From Pseudomonas solani (GTDB lineage: Bacteria; Pseudomonadota; Gammaproteobacteria; Pseudomonadales; Pseudomonadaceae), in contig NZ_AP023081.1 of NCBI RefSeq assembly GCF_026072635.1, positions 4,832,501 through 4,896,500 of the forward strand: a DNA stretch of 64,000 bases, given 5' to 3'. The notes below the pieces were generated by a model. It had not been told where the DNA came from and did not search any database. It saw nothing but the letters and a program-made list of their open reading frames with translations. Positions 51,145 through 62,336 of the stretch are shown in pieces. Numbering within the stretch: position 1 is the stretch's first letter; each line of letters begins with the position of its first letter. Position numbers and translations under genes: made by a program.

Positions 51145-52563
51145 ATGGTCACGCAACTCGAAGAAAGCCGTTCCGCCCGTTTCGCCATGCGCTGCTCAGC
51201 CTGGGCCGAGCGCTGGTTCCCCGACTCCTGGGTGTTCGCCGCACTCGCGGTCTTGATCGTCACCGTCGCCGTGCTGGCCATGGGCGCGCCCGTCAGCTCC
51301 ACGGCCAAGGCCTTCGGCGATGGGTTCTGGAGCCTGATCCCCTTCACCATGCAGATGGCCTTCGTGGTCATCGGCGGCTATGTGGTCGCCAGCTCCGGCC
51401 CGGCATCGCGGCTCATCGACCTGCTGGCGCGGGTGCCGAAGAACGGTCGCACCGCGGTGGCCTGGGTAGCGCTGATCTCCATGGTCGCTTCGCTGCTCAA
51501 CTGGGGCCTGTCCCTGGTGTTCGGCGGCCTGCTGGTGCGCGCCCTGGCTCGCCGTGAAGACATCAGGATGGACTACCGCGCCGCCGGTGCCGCCGCCTAC
51601 CTGGGCCTGGGCGCCGTCTGGGCCCTGGGGCTGTCGTCGTCGGCCGCGCAGCTGCAGGCCAACCCGGCCAGCCTGCCGCCGTCGATCCTCGCCATCACCG
51701 GCGTCATCCCCTTCACCGAGACCATCTTCCTCTGGCAGTCGGGCGTGTTGCTGCTGGCGCTGGTGCTGGTGTCCCTGGCCATCGCCTACATGACCGCGCC
51801 CAGCGCCGCCAGCGCTCGCGATGCCAAGGCCTGTGGCGTAGACCCGAGCTTCACCGCGCCGCCCCAGCCGAAGCCGACCCGCCCGGGTGAATGGCTGGAG
51901 CACAGCCCGCTGCTGATCATCATGCTGGTGGTGCTGGCCGGCGGCTGGCTGGCCCAGGAGTTCGCCAGCAAGCCGGCGATCACTGCCATCTCCGGGCTCA
52001 ATACCTACAACCTGTTGTTCATCATGGCCGGCGCGCTGTTGCACTGGCGCCCGCGCAGCTTCCTCGACGCCGTGGCCCGCGCCGTGCCCACCACCACCGG
52101 GGTGCTGATCCAGTTCCCGCTTTACGGCTCCATCGCCGCGATCATGACCACGGTGAACGGCGGCGACGGCCAGACCCTGGCGCACCACATCTCCACCTTC
52201 TTCGTGCAGATCGCTTCCCACGACACCTACGCGCTGCTGATGGGCGTGTACTCCGCCGTGCTGGGCTTCTTCATCCCCTCCGGTGGCGGCAAGTGGATCA
52301 TCGAGGCGCCCTATGTGATGCAGGTGGCCAACGAGCTGCGCTACCACCTGGGCTGGTCGGTGCAGATCTACAACGCCGCCGAAGCGCTGCCGAACCTGAT
52401 CAACCCCTTCTACATGCTCCCGCTGCTGGGCGTGCTGGGCCTGAAGGCGCGCGACCTGATCGGCTTCTCATTCGTCCAGTTGCTGGTGCACATCCCGCTG
52501 GTTCTGGTGCTGCTGTGGGCGCTGGGCAGCACCCTGGAATACGTGCCGCCGGTCATGCCCTGA
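51145..52563 (+). CDS. atoE: Short-chain fatty acid transporter (AtoE family)
   Basis: 472 residues with about 12 membrane segments. AtoE features: ERWFPDSWVFAALAVLIVTV at the N terminus, SLLNWGLSLVFGGLLVRALAR, and the C-terminal FFIPSGGGKWIIEAPYVM. It should bring short-chain acids such as butyrate or acetoacetate into the cell, fitting the enzyme genes before it. The start is ATG 51145 with GAGGTAG upstream. Confidence 0.9.
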   Translation: MVTQLEESRSARFAMRCSAWAERWFPDSWVFAALAVLIVTVAVLAMGAPVSSTAKAFGDGFWSLIPFTMQMAFVVIGGYVVASSGPASRLIDLLARVPKNGRTAVAWVALISMVASLLNWGLSLVFGGLLVRALARREDIRMDYRAAGAAAYLGLGAVWALGLSSSAAQLQANPASLPPSILAITGVIPFTETIFLWQSGVLLLALVLVSLAIAYMTAPSAASARDAKACGVDPSFTAPPQPKPTRPGEWLEHSPLLIIMLVVLAGGWLAQEFASKPAITAISGLNTYNLLFIMAGALLHWRPRSFLDAVARAVPTTTGVLIQFPLYGSIAAIMTTVNGGDGQTLAHHISTFFVQIASHDTYALLMGVYSAVLGFFIPSGGGKWIIEAPYVMQVANELRYHLGWSVQIYNAAEALPNLINPFYMLPLLGVLGLKARDLIGFSFVQLLVHIPLVLVLLWALGSTLEYVPPVMP

Positions 52564-52575
52564 CAGGGGAGAGAC

Positions 52576-52869
52576 GTAGGAGCGGCTTCAACCGCGAGGC
52601 TTTGAGTTAGCCCGATCGCGAATGAATTCGCTCCTACGGGGGCGGCACGGTCTGTAGGGCGGGTGAAACCCGCGTCGCCTTCTGCACGGAATTGCCGGGT
52701 TGCACCCGACCTACGGTGGATTGCGGTTGTGGGAAGGCCGGTAGCCCGGGCTTCAGCCCGGGAGCGGTGTTGGACAAGTCCCCGGACTGAAGTCCGGGCT
52801 ACGGATGTGGGAGCGGTTTCAACCGCGATGCTTTTGGGGCAGCCCGATCGCGAATGAATTCGCTCCCAC
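52576..52869. repeat. Cluster of four REP-like palindromes
   Basis: The 320-bp gap between the permease and liuE holds only palindromes: 52576-52637 and 52807-52869 (GGAGCGG-TTCAACCGCG ... GCGAATGAATTCGCTCC type), 52654-52714 (GGGCGGGTGAAACCCGC type) and 52741-52802 (AGCCCGGGCTTCAGCCCGGG type). Two types alternate, and two are shared with 42119-42230. It lies between convergent genes. Confidence 0.85.
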
Positions 52870-52884
52870 CGGAGCCGGCAGGGC

Positions 52885-53790
52885 TCAGCTGCGCTTCGCC
52901 AGGAGCGCGCGGGCGACGCGGGAGCCGTTTTCCTTGCCGAGCACGGCGCAGATGCGTTGGCCCGCGTCCACCAGGCGGTCCATGTCGATGCCGGTTTCGA
53001 TGCCCATGCCGTTGAGCAGGTAGAGCAGGTCTTCGGTGGCGACGTTGCCGGTGGCGCCCTTGGCATAGGGGCAGCCGCCGAGGCCGGCGACCGAGCTGTC
53101 GAACACGGCGATGCCTTCCAGCAGGCCGGCATGGACGTTGGCCACGGCCTGGCCGTAGGTGTCGTGGAAATGCCCGGCGAGGCGTTCGCGCGGCACCTTG
53201 GCGCCCACCACCTCGAACAGGTGGCGGGTAGCGCCAGCGGTACCGGTGCCGATGGTGTCGCCGAGGGAGACTTCGTAGCAGCCCATGGCGTCCAGCTGGG
53301 CGGCGATGGCGGCGACCTGCTCGGCCGGTACCTCGCCCTCGTAGGGGCAGCCCAGCACGCAGGAAATGTAGCCGCGCACGCGGATGCCGTTGGCCCGTGC
53401 CGCGTCCATCAGCGGCACGAAGCGTTCCAGGCTCTCGGCGATGGAGCAGTTGATGTTCTTCTGCGAGAAGGCCTCGGAGGCGGCGGCGAACACCGCCACT
53501 TCCTTCACCCCGGCTTCCAGGGCGGCCTCGAAGCCTTTCATGTTCGGCGCCAGGGCGGCGTAGGTGACGCCCGGGCGGTAGCTGATGCCGGCGAACACCT
53601 CGGCGCTGCCGGCCATCTGCGGCACCCACTTGGGCGAGACGAAGCTGCCCACCTCGATGTAGTCGAGGCCGGCGGCGGAGAGGTCGTCCACCAGGCGCAC
53701 CTTGTCGGCCACGCTGATGGGTTGCTTCTCGTTCTGCAGGCCATCGCGGGGGCCGACTTCGACCAGGCGGACCTTCTTGGGAATCGTCAT
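52885..53790 (-). CDS. liuE: Hydroxymethylglutaryl-CoA lyase
   Basis: 301 residues from ATG 53790. HMG-CoA lyase motifs: VEVGPRDGLQNEKQPI, YIEVGSFVSPKWVPQMA, the catalytic-Cys segment GGCPYAKGATGNVATED and metal-binding HFHDTYGQ. It makes acetoacetate and acetyl-CoA, the last step of leucine breakdown. Last gene of the liu operon. Confidence 0.95.
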   Translation of the reverse strand: MTIPKKVRLVEVGPRDGLQNEKQPISVADKVRLVDDLSAAGLDYIEVGSFVSPKWVPQMAGSAEVFAGISYRPGVTYAALAPNMKGFEAALEAGVKEVAVFAAASEAFSQKNINCSIAESLERFVPLMDAARANGIRVRGYISCVLGCPYEGEVPAEQVAAIAAQLDAMGCYEVSLGDTIGTGTAGATRHLFEVVGAKVPRERLAGHFHDTYGQAVANVHAGLLEGIAVFDSSVAGLGGCPYAKGATGNVATEDLLYLLNGMGIETGIDMDRLVDAGQRICAVLGKENGSRVARALLAKRS

Positions 53791-53875
53791 CGCGTCTTCT
53801 CTCTCATTCATCGGTCTTCGTGGCCTGATGGGTTTCGGGTGCCGGACTCATGGAATGCTATGAACGTAGGATGGG

Positions 53876-53935
53876 TAGAGCCCCGCGAAACCCATCGCGG
53901 AGTTGATGGGTTTCGCTTCGCTCTACCCATCCTAC
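53876..53935. repeat. Palindrome between liuD and liuE
   Basis: GTAGGATGGGTAGAG...CGAAACCCATC matched by GATGGGTTTCG...CTCTACCCATCCTAC, an almost complete 60-bp inverted repeat. A different family from the REP elements at 52.6 kb. Confidence 0.75.
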
Positions 53936-53953
53936 GGACCTACGGAGGTGGGC

Positions 53954-55897
53954 TCACGCCTCTTCCAGCTCCACCAGCGCGGTGCCTTCGGCGACCAGTT
54001 CGCCTTCGCTGCAGTACAGCGCCTTGACCGTACCGGCGTGGGGCGCGCGGATGCTGTGCTCCATCTTCATCGCCTCCAACACCACCAGGGCGGTGCCGGC
54101 TTCCACGGTTTGGCCGGCTTCCACCAGGATGCGCACGATACTGCCGTTCATGGGCGCCGTCAGCCCTCCGTGGTGGGCGTGGGCGGCCTGGGCCTCGGCC
54201 ACCGGGTCGACCTGCTCGACGCGTTGCAGCTCGCCGTCCCATTCCAGGTAGAGGGCGTTGCGACGGCGGATCGCCAGGCGCTGGCGGGTGATGCCGTCCT
54301 GCTCCTGCCACAGACGTTCGCCGTCCAGGCGCAGGGTGCTCGGCGCGGTGCCGCGCAGGCGCACCAGATGGCGTTCGTCGCCGCAGGCCAGGTGCAGGTC
54401 GGTCTCGCTGGGCAGGCCGGGGCGCCAGCCGTCGTTGCGGCTCCAGGGCGAATGCGGGTCGTCCTCGCGCAGGCGTGCGGCGCTGCCCTGGCGGAAGGCT
54501 TCGGCGGCGGCCTGCCAGAACAGCTCCGGGCGCGCGGCGGGGGCGGGCAGCAGCTGCTCCTGGTGGCGGGCGATGAAGCCGGTGTCCAGCTCGGCGGCGG
54601 CGAAGGCGGGGTGGGCCAGCACGCGGCGGAGGAAGGCCAGGTTGGTGGCGAAGCCGCCCACGGCGGTTTCGTCGAGCATGGCCAGCAGGCGCTGGCGGGC
54701 TTCCTCGCGGGTTTCACCCCAGGCGATCAGCTTGGCCAGCATCGGGTCGTAGAAGGGCGAGACCTCGTCGCCCTCGGCGACGCCGCTGTCCACCCGGCGG
54801 CCGGGGCCGGCGGCGGGTTCGCGGTACAGGGCGAGGCGGCCGCTGGCGGGGAGGAAGTCCTGTTGCGGGTCTTCGGCGTAGAGGCGCACCTCGATGGCGT
54901 GACCGTTCAGCGGCACCTGCTCCTGGGTGATGGGAAGCGCCTCGCCACGGGCGACGCGGATCTGCCAGGCCACCAGGTCCAGGCCGGTGATGGCCTCGGT
55001 GACCGGGTGCTCCACCTGCAGGCGGGTGTTCATCTCCATGAAGAAGAAGTCGCCGCGCTCGTCGAGGAGGAATTCCACGGTGCCGGCACCGACATAGCCG
55101 ATGGCCTGGGCGGCGCGCACAGCGGCTTCGCCCATGGCGCGGCGCAGCTCCGGCGACAGGCCGGGAGCGGGGGCTTCCTCGACCACCTTCTGGTGGCGGC
55201 GCTGGATCGAGCAGTCGCGCTCGTTGAGGTACAGGCAGTTGCCGTGGCGGTCGGCGAAGACCTGGATTTCCACGTGGCGCGGCTTGAGGACGTACTTCTC
55301 CACCAGCATGCGCGCGTCGCCGAAGGCCGACTGGGCTTCACGCTGGGCGGAGGCCAGGGCTTCGCCCAGCTCGGCTTCGCGCTCCACCACCTTCATGCCC
55401 TTGCCGCCACCACCGGCGGCGGCCTTGAGCAGCACCGGGTAGCCAATGCGCTCGGCGGCGGTGCGGAAGGTCTCCAGGTCCTGGGCCTCGCCGTGGTAGC
55501 CGGGCACCAGGGGCACGCCGGCGTCTTCCATCAGCGCCTTGGCGGCGGACTTGCTGCCCATGGCGTCGATGGCGCTGGCCGGCGGGCCGAGGAACACCAG
55601 GCCGGCGGCCTCGATGGCGCGGGCGAAGGCGGCGTTCTCGGAGAGGAAGCCGTAGCCGGGGTGGATGGCCTGGGCACCGCTGGCCTGGGCGGCGGCGATG
55701 ATGCACTCGGCCCGCAGGTAGCTTTCCGAGGGCTTGGCGCCCCCCAGGTTCACCGCCATGTCGGCCTCGCGCACATGGCGGGCGTTGCGGTCGATTTCGC
55801 TGTGCACGGCCACGGTGTTCAGGCCCAGGGCCTTGGCGGTGCGCATCACCCGGCAGGCGATTTCGCCACGGTTGGCGATCAGCAAGGTTGTAATCAT
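53954..55897 (-). CDS. liuD: Methylcrotonyl-CoA carboxylase, biotin-containing alpha subunit
   Basis: 647 residues. Biotin carboxylase N terminus (LLIANRGEIACRVMRTAKAL), ATP-grasp glycine loop AAAGGGGKGMKVV, MEMNTRLQVEHPVTE, then BT linker and biotinyl domain with biotinylated Lys611 in EAMKME. It carboxylates 3-methylcrotonyl-CoA together with LiuB. Confidence 0.96.
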   Translation of the reverse strand: MITTLLIANRGEIACRVMRTAKALGLNTVAVHSEIDRNARHVREADMAVNLGGAKPSESYLRAECIIAAAQASGAQAIHPGYGFLSENAAFARAIEAAGLVFLGPPASAIDAMGSKSAAKALMEDAGVPLVPGYHGEAQDLETFRTAAERIGYPVLLKAAAGGGGKGMKVVEREAELGEALASAQREAQSAFGDARMLVEKYVLKPRHVEIQVFADRHGNCLYLNERDCSIQRRHQKVVEEAPAPGLSPELRRAMGEAAVRAAQAIGYVGAGTVEFLLDERGDFFFMEMNTRLQVEHPVTEAITGLDLVAWQIRVARGEALPITQEQVPLNGHAIEVRLYAEDPQQDFLPASGRLALYREPAAGPGRRVDSGVAEGDEVSPFYDPMLAKLIAWGETREEARQRLLAMLDETAVGGFATNLAFLRRVLAHPAFAAAELDTGFIARHQEQLLPAPAARPELFWQAAAEAFRQGSAARLREDDPHSPWSRNDGWRPGLPSETDLHLACGDERHLVRLRGTAPSTLRLDGERLWQEQDGITRQRLAIRRRNALYLEWDGELQRVEQVDPVAEAQAAHAHHGGLTAPMNGSIVRILVEAGQTVEAGTALVVLEAMKMEHSIRAPHAGTVKALYCSEGELVAEGTALVELEEA

Positions 55898-55967
55898 TGT
55901 TCTGCTCCTTTGGCGAGCTGGGGGCTAATGCTGGCTGCGATTGCTTCCAGCTTCGGGCTTCCAGCTT

Positions 55968-56765
55968 CTAGCTGTTCGTTTGCCACCCCGGCTTACGTTT
56001 TTCCAGAAAGGCATTGAGCCCTTCCTGCCCTTCGGGGCTGACGCGGATGCGGGCGATGGCGTTCTCGGTGTAGCGGCGCAGGTTAGGGCTGAGCTCGCCG
56101 TTGCCGACCTCGCGCAGCAGGTCCTTGCTCACGCGCATGGCCTGGGGGCTGTTGAGCAGCAGGTTGGCGGTCCAGTCCTGCACCGCCTGCTCCAGTTCCT
56201 CCGCCGGGTAGCACTCGGCGAGCAGGCCCAGTTCGCGGGCGCGCTCACCGCTGAAGCGCTCGGCGGTAAGGGCGTAGCGGCGCGTGGCGCGCTCGCCGAT
56301 GGCCTGGACCACGAAGGGGCTGATCACCGCCGGGGCCAGGCCGATGCGCACCTCGGAGAGGGAGAACTGCGCGTCCGCCGCGCCGATGGCCATGTCACAG
56401 CAACTGATCAGGCCCAGGGCGCCGCCGAAGGCCGCGCCCTGCACCACGGCCAGGGTCGGCACCTTGAGCTGGAAGAGGTTGTACATCAGCTCGGCCAGCT
56501 CGCGGGAATCGTCCAGGTTGGCGTTGTAGTCGAGGCGGGCGGACTCCTGCATCCAGGCCAGGTCGGCCCCGGCGGAGAAGTGCCGGCCCCGGCCGCGCAG
56601 GAGCAGGAAGCGCACGTTGGCGGCGGCCTTGACAGCTTCGAGGGCGAGGATCAGCTCACGGATCATGCCGGCGTTGAAGGCGTTGTTCTTCTCCGGGCGG
56701 TTGAGCCAGAGGGTGGCGACGCCGTTGTCGGCGAACTCCAGTTGCAGGGTGTCGAAGTCGGTCAT
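55968..56765 (-). CDS. liuC: Methylglutaconyl-CoA hydratase
   Basis: 265 residues from ATG 56765. Crotonase-fold motifs GRHFSAGADLAWM and VQGAAFGGALGLISCCDMAIG, with the hydratase Glu in FSLSEVRIGLAPA. It forms HMG-CoA from 3-methylglutaconyl-CoA. Flanked by short repeats rich in AGCTTCCAGC-type sequence. Confidence 0.93.
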   Translation of the reverse strand: MTDFDTLQLEFADNGVATLWLNRPEKNNAFNAGMIRELILALEAVKAAANVRFLLLRGRGRHFSAGADLAWMQESARLDYNANLDDSRELAELMYNLFQLKVPTLAVVQGAAFGGALGLISCCDMAIGAADAQFSLSEVRIGLAPAVISPFVVQAIGERATRRYALTAERFSGERARELGLLAECYPAEELEQAVQDWTANLLLNSPQAMRVSKDLLREVGNGELSPNLRRYTENAIARIRVSPEGQEGLNAFLEKRKPGWQTNS

Positions 56766-56856
56766 GGGATTCCCCAGCTGCACGTTTCAAGCGGCAAGCT
56801 GCAAGTGCGAGCCGCGTCTCTTGAAGCGTGCGGCTGGCAGCTTGCGGCTGGTTTTT

Positions 56857-58464
<1,608 letters not shown>

Positions 58465-58557
58465 TCGGGGCTCCGCGAGCTTGAAGCCGGAAGCTGGAGG
58501 CTGGAAGAGGGCAGTGCATGCGTCCGGCTTCCAGCTTCTGGCTTCCAGCTAGTTCGT

Positions 58558-59721
58558 TTACTTGGTTTCGTTAAACAGCTCGCGCCCGATCAGCATGCGG
58601 CGGATTTCGCTGGTACCGGCACCGATCTCGTAGAGCTTGGCGTCGCGCAGCAGGCGGCCGGCGGGGAATTCGTTGATGTAGCCGTTGCCGCCGAGGATCT
58701 GGATCGCGTCCAGGGCCATCTGGGTGGCGCGCTCGGCGGTGTAGAGGATCACCCCCGCGGCGTCCTTGCGGGTGGTCTCGCCACGGTCGCAGGCCTGGGC
58801 CACGGCGTAGAGGTAGGCACGGCTGGCGTTGAGCTGGGTGTACATGTCGGCGACCTTGCCCTGGATCAGCTGGAACTCGCCGATGCTCTGGCCGAACTGC
58901 TTGCGGTCGTGGATGTAGGGCACCACCACGTCCATGCACGCTTGCATGATCCCGGTGGGGCCGCCGGAGAGCACCACGCGCTCGTAGTCGAGGCCGCTCA
59001 TCAGCACCCGGACGCCGCCGTTGAGCACGCCGAGGATGTTCTCCTCCGGCACTTCCACGTCATCGAAGAACAGCTCGCAGGTGTTGGAGCCGCGCATGCC
59101 GAGCTTGTCGAACTTGTTGCTGCGGGAGAACCCCTTCCAGTCGCGCTCGACGATGAACGCGGTAATGCCGTGTGGGCCCTTCTCCAGGTCGGTCTTGGCG
59201 TAGATCACGTAGGTGTTGGCGTCGGGGCCGTTGGTGATCCAGGTCTTGCTGCCGTTGAGCACGAAGCGGTCGCCCTTGCGGTCGGCGCGCAGCCTCATGG
59301 AGACCACGTCGGAGCCGGCGTTGGGCTCGCTCATGGCCAGCGCGCCGACGTGCTCGCCGCTGATCAGCTTGGGCAGGTACTTGTGCTTCTGCTCGGCGGT
59401 GCCGTTGCGGTTGATCTGGTTGACGCAGAGGTTGGAGTGGGCGCCGTAGGAGAGGGCGACCGAGGCGGAACCGCGGCTGATCTCCTCCATGGCCACCACG
59501 TGGGCCAGGTAGCCCAGGCCCGCGCCGCCGAATTCCTCGGGCACGGTGACGCCGAGCAGGCCCATCTCGCCGAACTTCTTCCACATGTCCATGGGGAAGG
59601 CGTTTTCGCTGTCCACCTGGGCCGCGCGGGGCGCCAGTTCGGCGGCGACGAAGGCTTGCACCTGCTCGCGCAGCATGTCGATGGTGTCGCCGAGGGCGAA
59701 GTTCAGGCTCGGGTAAGTCAT
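58558..59721 (-). CDS. liuA: Isovaleryl-CoA dehydrogenase
   Basis: 387 residues from ATG 59721. Acyl-CoA dehydrogenase motifs: ALAMSEPNAGSDVVSM, WITNGPDANTYVIYAKT, DRKQFGQSIGEFQLIQGK and C-terminal IGAGTSEIRRMLIGREL. A Glu in SGLDYERVVLSGG is the expected isovaleryl-type catalytic base. First enzyme of the operon. Confidence 0.95.
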   Translation of the reverse strand: MTYPSLNFALGDTIDMLREQVQAFVAAELAPRAAQVDSENAFPMDMWKKFGEMGLLGVTVPEEFGGAGLGYLAHVVAMEEISRGSASVALSYGAHSNLCVNQINRNGTAEQKHKYLPKLISGEHVGALAMSEPNAGSDVVSMRLRADRKGDRFVLNGSKTWITNGPDANTYVIYAKTDLEKGPHGITAFIVERDWKGFSRSNKFDKLGMRGSNTCELFFDDVEVPEENILGVLNGGVRVLMSGLDYERVVLSGGPTGIMQACMDVVVPYIHDRKQFGQSIGEFQLIQGKVADMYTQLNASRAYLYAVAQACDRGETTRKDAAGVILYTAERATQMALDAIQILGGNGYINEFPAGRLLRDAKLYEIGAGTSEIRRMLIGRELFNETK

Positions 59722-59764
59722 GGTTCCACCTGTGCTTGTGATTGTCGGGAAACGGGTTGTCGGG

Positions 59765-60160
59765 TCAGGCGCTGGCGCCCTGTTTCTTGGTTTCGGCGAG
59801 GGCGGCCAGGCAGCGTTCCTCGGCGGTGTCCAGTTCCAGCTGCATCTGCTGGATGTCGAGCAGCTGCTGTTCCAGCTGCGCGCGGCGGGCGGCGATCTTC
59901 TCCATGAAGGTCTCCAGCTGCTTGCGGTTGCCGCTGCTCGGGTCATAGAGGTCGATCAGCTCCTTGCACTCGGCGAGGGAGAAGCCGATGCGCTTGCCGC
60001 GCAGGATCAGCTTCAGCGCCACCAGGTCCTTGGGGCTGTAGATGCGTTCCTGGCCCCTGCGTTCGGGGAAGAGCATTTCCTGCTCCTCGTAGAAACGGAT
60101 GGCGCGGGTGGTCACATCCAGTTCGCGGGCGAGGTCGGAAATGCTGTAGGTCTTGGACAT
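59765..60160 (-). CDS. liuR: MerR-family regulator LiuR
   Basis: 131 residues from ATG 60160. MerR HTH (YSISDLARELDVTTRAIRFYEEQ), then a long dimer helix (IAARRAQLEQQLLDIQQMQ). First gene of the liuRABCDE operon. It should repress the operon and respond to pathway intermediates; the palindrome upstream is its likely target. Confidence 0.93.
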   Translation of the reverse strand: MSKTYSISDLARELDVTTRAIRFYEEQEMLFPERRGQERIYSPKDLVALKLILRGKRIGFSLAECKELIDLYDPSSGNRKQLETFMEKIAARRAQLEQQLLDIQQMQLELDTAEERCLAALAETKKQGASA

Positions 60161-60185
60161 GGAAGCGGGCTCGGCTGTGTTTACC

Positions 60186-60201
60186 TTTACGTTAACGTAA
60201 A
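60186..60201. promoter_or_regulatory. LiuR operator palindrome
   Basis: Perfect palindrome TTTACGTTAACGTAAA, 25 bp upstream of liuR, in a stretch otherwise GC-rich. It resembles the LiuR motif reported by comparative genomics for proteobacteria, from memory. Confidence 0.7.
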
Positions 60202-60254
60202 CCTGTGCGAACCTGCCTGTCAACGCTCGTCACGGTCGTTCCGCTGGCCTCTTC

Positions 60255-60270
60255 TGGCGCGAAGATTGCT
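60255..60270 (+). promoter_or_regulatory. Candidate sigma-54 promoter for the activator gene
   Basis: TGGCGCGAAGATTGCT has GG and GC 10 bp apart and differs from TGGCACG-N4-TTGC at one conserved base. It points to the sigma-54 activator gene, 125 bp downstream, so autoregulation is possible. Confidence 0.4.
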
Positions 60271-60394
60271 CGCCATGCCCACGGACGACACGACTCTTTA
60301 CGGCGCCGAAAGGCGGGTGTAGACATTCTGGGCGACCCTGCCGCCAACCCCCTCCACAGGGGCCAGGCGAGGAGGGCGCTGGAGTACGAATGAC

Positions 60395-62284
60395 ATGCGA
60401 ATAACAAGAAATGACGATGTCCTGCGGCAATCCCGCCTCGCCCGCCTGCGTTTGCAGAACGAAGGCGACCTCCCTGATGGCGTGCTGCGCGAGGAGATCG
60501 ACGCCTCCTGGCGGCGCAGCCTCGGTCACGGGCTCGACTGCCTGGAGGGCGACGGCGCCGGCATCGAGCAGCTGCGCGACCTCGAGCTGCTGCTGGACGG
60601 CAACCGCCTGCTGATCGACGCCGCCACCCCCGAACTCGAATACCTGGTGCGCCAGCAGGGGCAGGGCGGCCTGGTGATACTCGGCGACGCCCAGGCCAAC
60701 GTGCTGGCCATCGAGGGGCAGACCGACGCCCTGCAGCTCGCCGGCCTGCGCGACCTGCGCCCGGGCAGTTGCTGGAGCGAGTCCCTGCGCGGCACCAACG
60801 CCTTGGGCACCGCCGTGGTCGAGGGCCGACCGACCCTGATCAACAGCGGTGAGCATTACCTCGACCGCCTCAGCCGCTTCGCCTGCACCTCGGTGCCGCT
60901 CAAGGACCCCCACGGCCGGGTGGTCGGCGTCATCGACCTGACCCGCGAAGGCCACCTGGCCGAGCCCCGCGACAGCTTCGCCACGCTGCTGCTGGCGGCC
61001 GGCAATATCGAAAGCCGCCTGTTCGGCCTGACCTATCCGCAGCAGCTGGTGCTGGCCTTCCATTCACGCCCGCAGTACCTCGGCTCCGCCTGGCACGGCC
61101 TGTTGGCCCTGAGCCTGGACGGCGAACTGCTGGCCGCCAACGACCAGGCCTGCCACCTGCTGCGGGTGGAGCGCCAGGCGCTGGTGGGCCACAGCTGCGA
61201 GGAATTGCTCGGCGCCCGCGCCTCGGGCTTCCTCGCGCGCCTGCTGCAAGGCGGCGTGAGCAGCGTGCAGACCCCGCGCGGGGAGTTCTTCTTCCGTGCC
61301 CTGCAGTTGCCCCGGCACATCGGTGTCGCCTCGGTGGCACCGGCCAGGCCGACCGCCACGCCCGCGCCGGAGTTGGAAGCCCTGGCCGGCGGCAACGCGC
61401 GCCTGGCCCGTGCCCTACGCATGGCCCGCCAGGGGCTGGCCGGCGAATTGCCGGTGCTGCTGCTGGGCGAAACCGGCACCGGCAAGGAAGTGGTCGCCCG
61501 TGCGCTGCACCAGGCCAGTGCGCGGGCGGGCAAGCCCTTCGTCGCGGTGAACTGCGCGGCGATCCCCGAAGGGCTGATCGAGTCCGAACTCTTCGGCTAC
61601 CGCGAGGGCGCCTTCACCGGCTCGCGCAAGGGCGGCATGGTCGGCCGGGTGATGCAGGCCCAGGGCGGCACGTTGTTCCTCGACGAGATCGGCGACATGC
61701 CCCTGGCCCTGCAGGCGCGCCTGCTCCGCGTGCTGCAGGAGCGCCGCGTCGCGCCCCTCGGTGCCGGCGAGGAACAGGAGCTGGATATCGCCGTGATCTG
61801 CGCCACCCACCGCGACCTGCAGCGTCTGGTGCAGGGCGGGCAGTTCCGCGAAGACCTCTACTACCGGGTCAACGGCGTCAGCCTGCGCTTGCCGTCGCTG
61901 CGTGAGCGCGATGACCTGGCCACCCTGATCACCGAAGTGTTGGTGCGCCTGGGCGAGCCGGCCGTGAGCCTGGACCCGGACCTGACCGAACTGCTTACCG
62001 GCTACGACTGGCCGGGCAACATCCGCCAGCTGGAGATGGTGCTGCGCTCGGCCCTGGCCATGCGCGAGAACGGCGAAAAGGAACTGGGCCTGGACCACCT
62101 CACCGACAGCCTGCTGGACGAGCTGACCAGCAGCCGACGCCAGCCCGGCAGCATCCGCGAGAACGAGCTGGAGCTGATCCGCAGCGCCCTGGAGCGCCAC
62201 CAGGGCAATGTCTCGGCCGCGGCCGACGCCCTGGGCATCAGCCGCGCGACGCTGTATCGCAAGCTGAAGCAGCTGAGGGGATGA
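60395..62284 (+). CDS. Sigma-54-dependent activator with GAF sensor (AcoR-like)
   Basis: 629 residues. N-terminal GAF-type region (GSCWSESLRGTNALGTAVVEG) as in AcoR-type activators, AAA+ core with Walker A GETGTGKE (358-365) and sigma-54 contact loop GAFTGS (405-410), Walker B TLFLDEIGDMP, and a C-terminal Fis HTH (NVSAAADALGISRATLYRKLK). Targets unknown; it could regulate itself or the ABC gene 53 bp downstream. Confidence 0.9.
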   Translation: MRITRNDDVLRQSRLARLRLQNEGDLPDGVLREEIDASWRRSLGHGLDCLEGDGAGIEQLRDLELLLDGNRLLIDAATPELEYLVRQQGQGGLVILGDAQANVLAIEGQTDALQLAGLRDLRPGSCWSESLRGTNALGTAVVEGRPTLINSGEHYLDRLSRFACTSVPLKDPHGRVVGVIDLTREGHLAEPRDSFATLLLAAGNIESRLFGLTYPQQLVLAFHSRPQYLGSAWHGLLALSLDGELLAANDQACHLLRVERQALVGHSCEELLGARASGFLARLLQGGVSSVQTPRGEFFFRALQLPRHIGVASVAPARPTATPAPELEALAGGNARLARALRMARQGLAGELPVLLLGETGTGKEVVARALHQASARAGKPFVAVNCAAIPEGLIESELFGYREGAFTGSRKGGMVGRVMQAQGGTLFLDEIGDMPLALQARLLRVLQERRVAPLGAGEEQELDIAVICATHRDLQRLVQGGQFREDLYYRVNGVSLRLPSLRERDDLATLITEVLVRLGEPAVSLDPDLTELLTGYDWPGNIRQLEMVLRSALAMRENGEKELGLDHLTDSLLDELTSSRRQPGSIRENELELIRSALERHQGNVSAAADALGISRATLYRKLKQLRG

Positions 62285-62336
62285 GTCTGTTCCATGCAGG
62301 AGCACATTGTTCTTGTAGGGGCCTGCGGGTGATCTC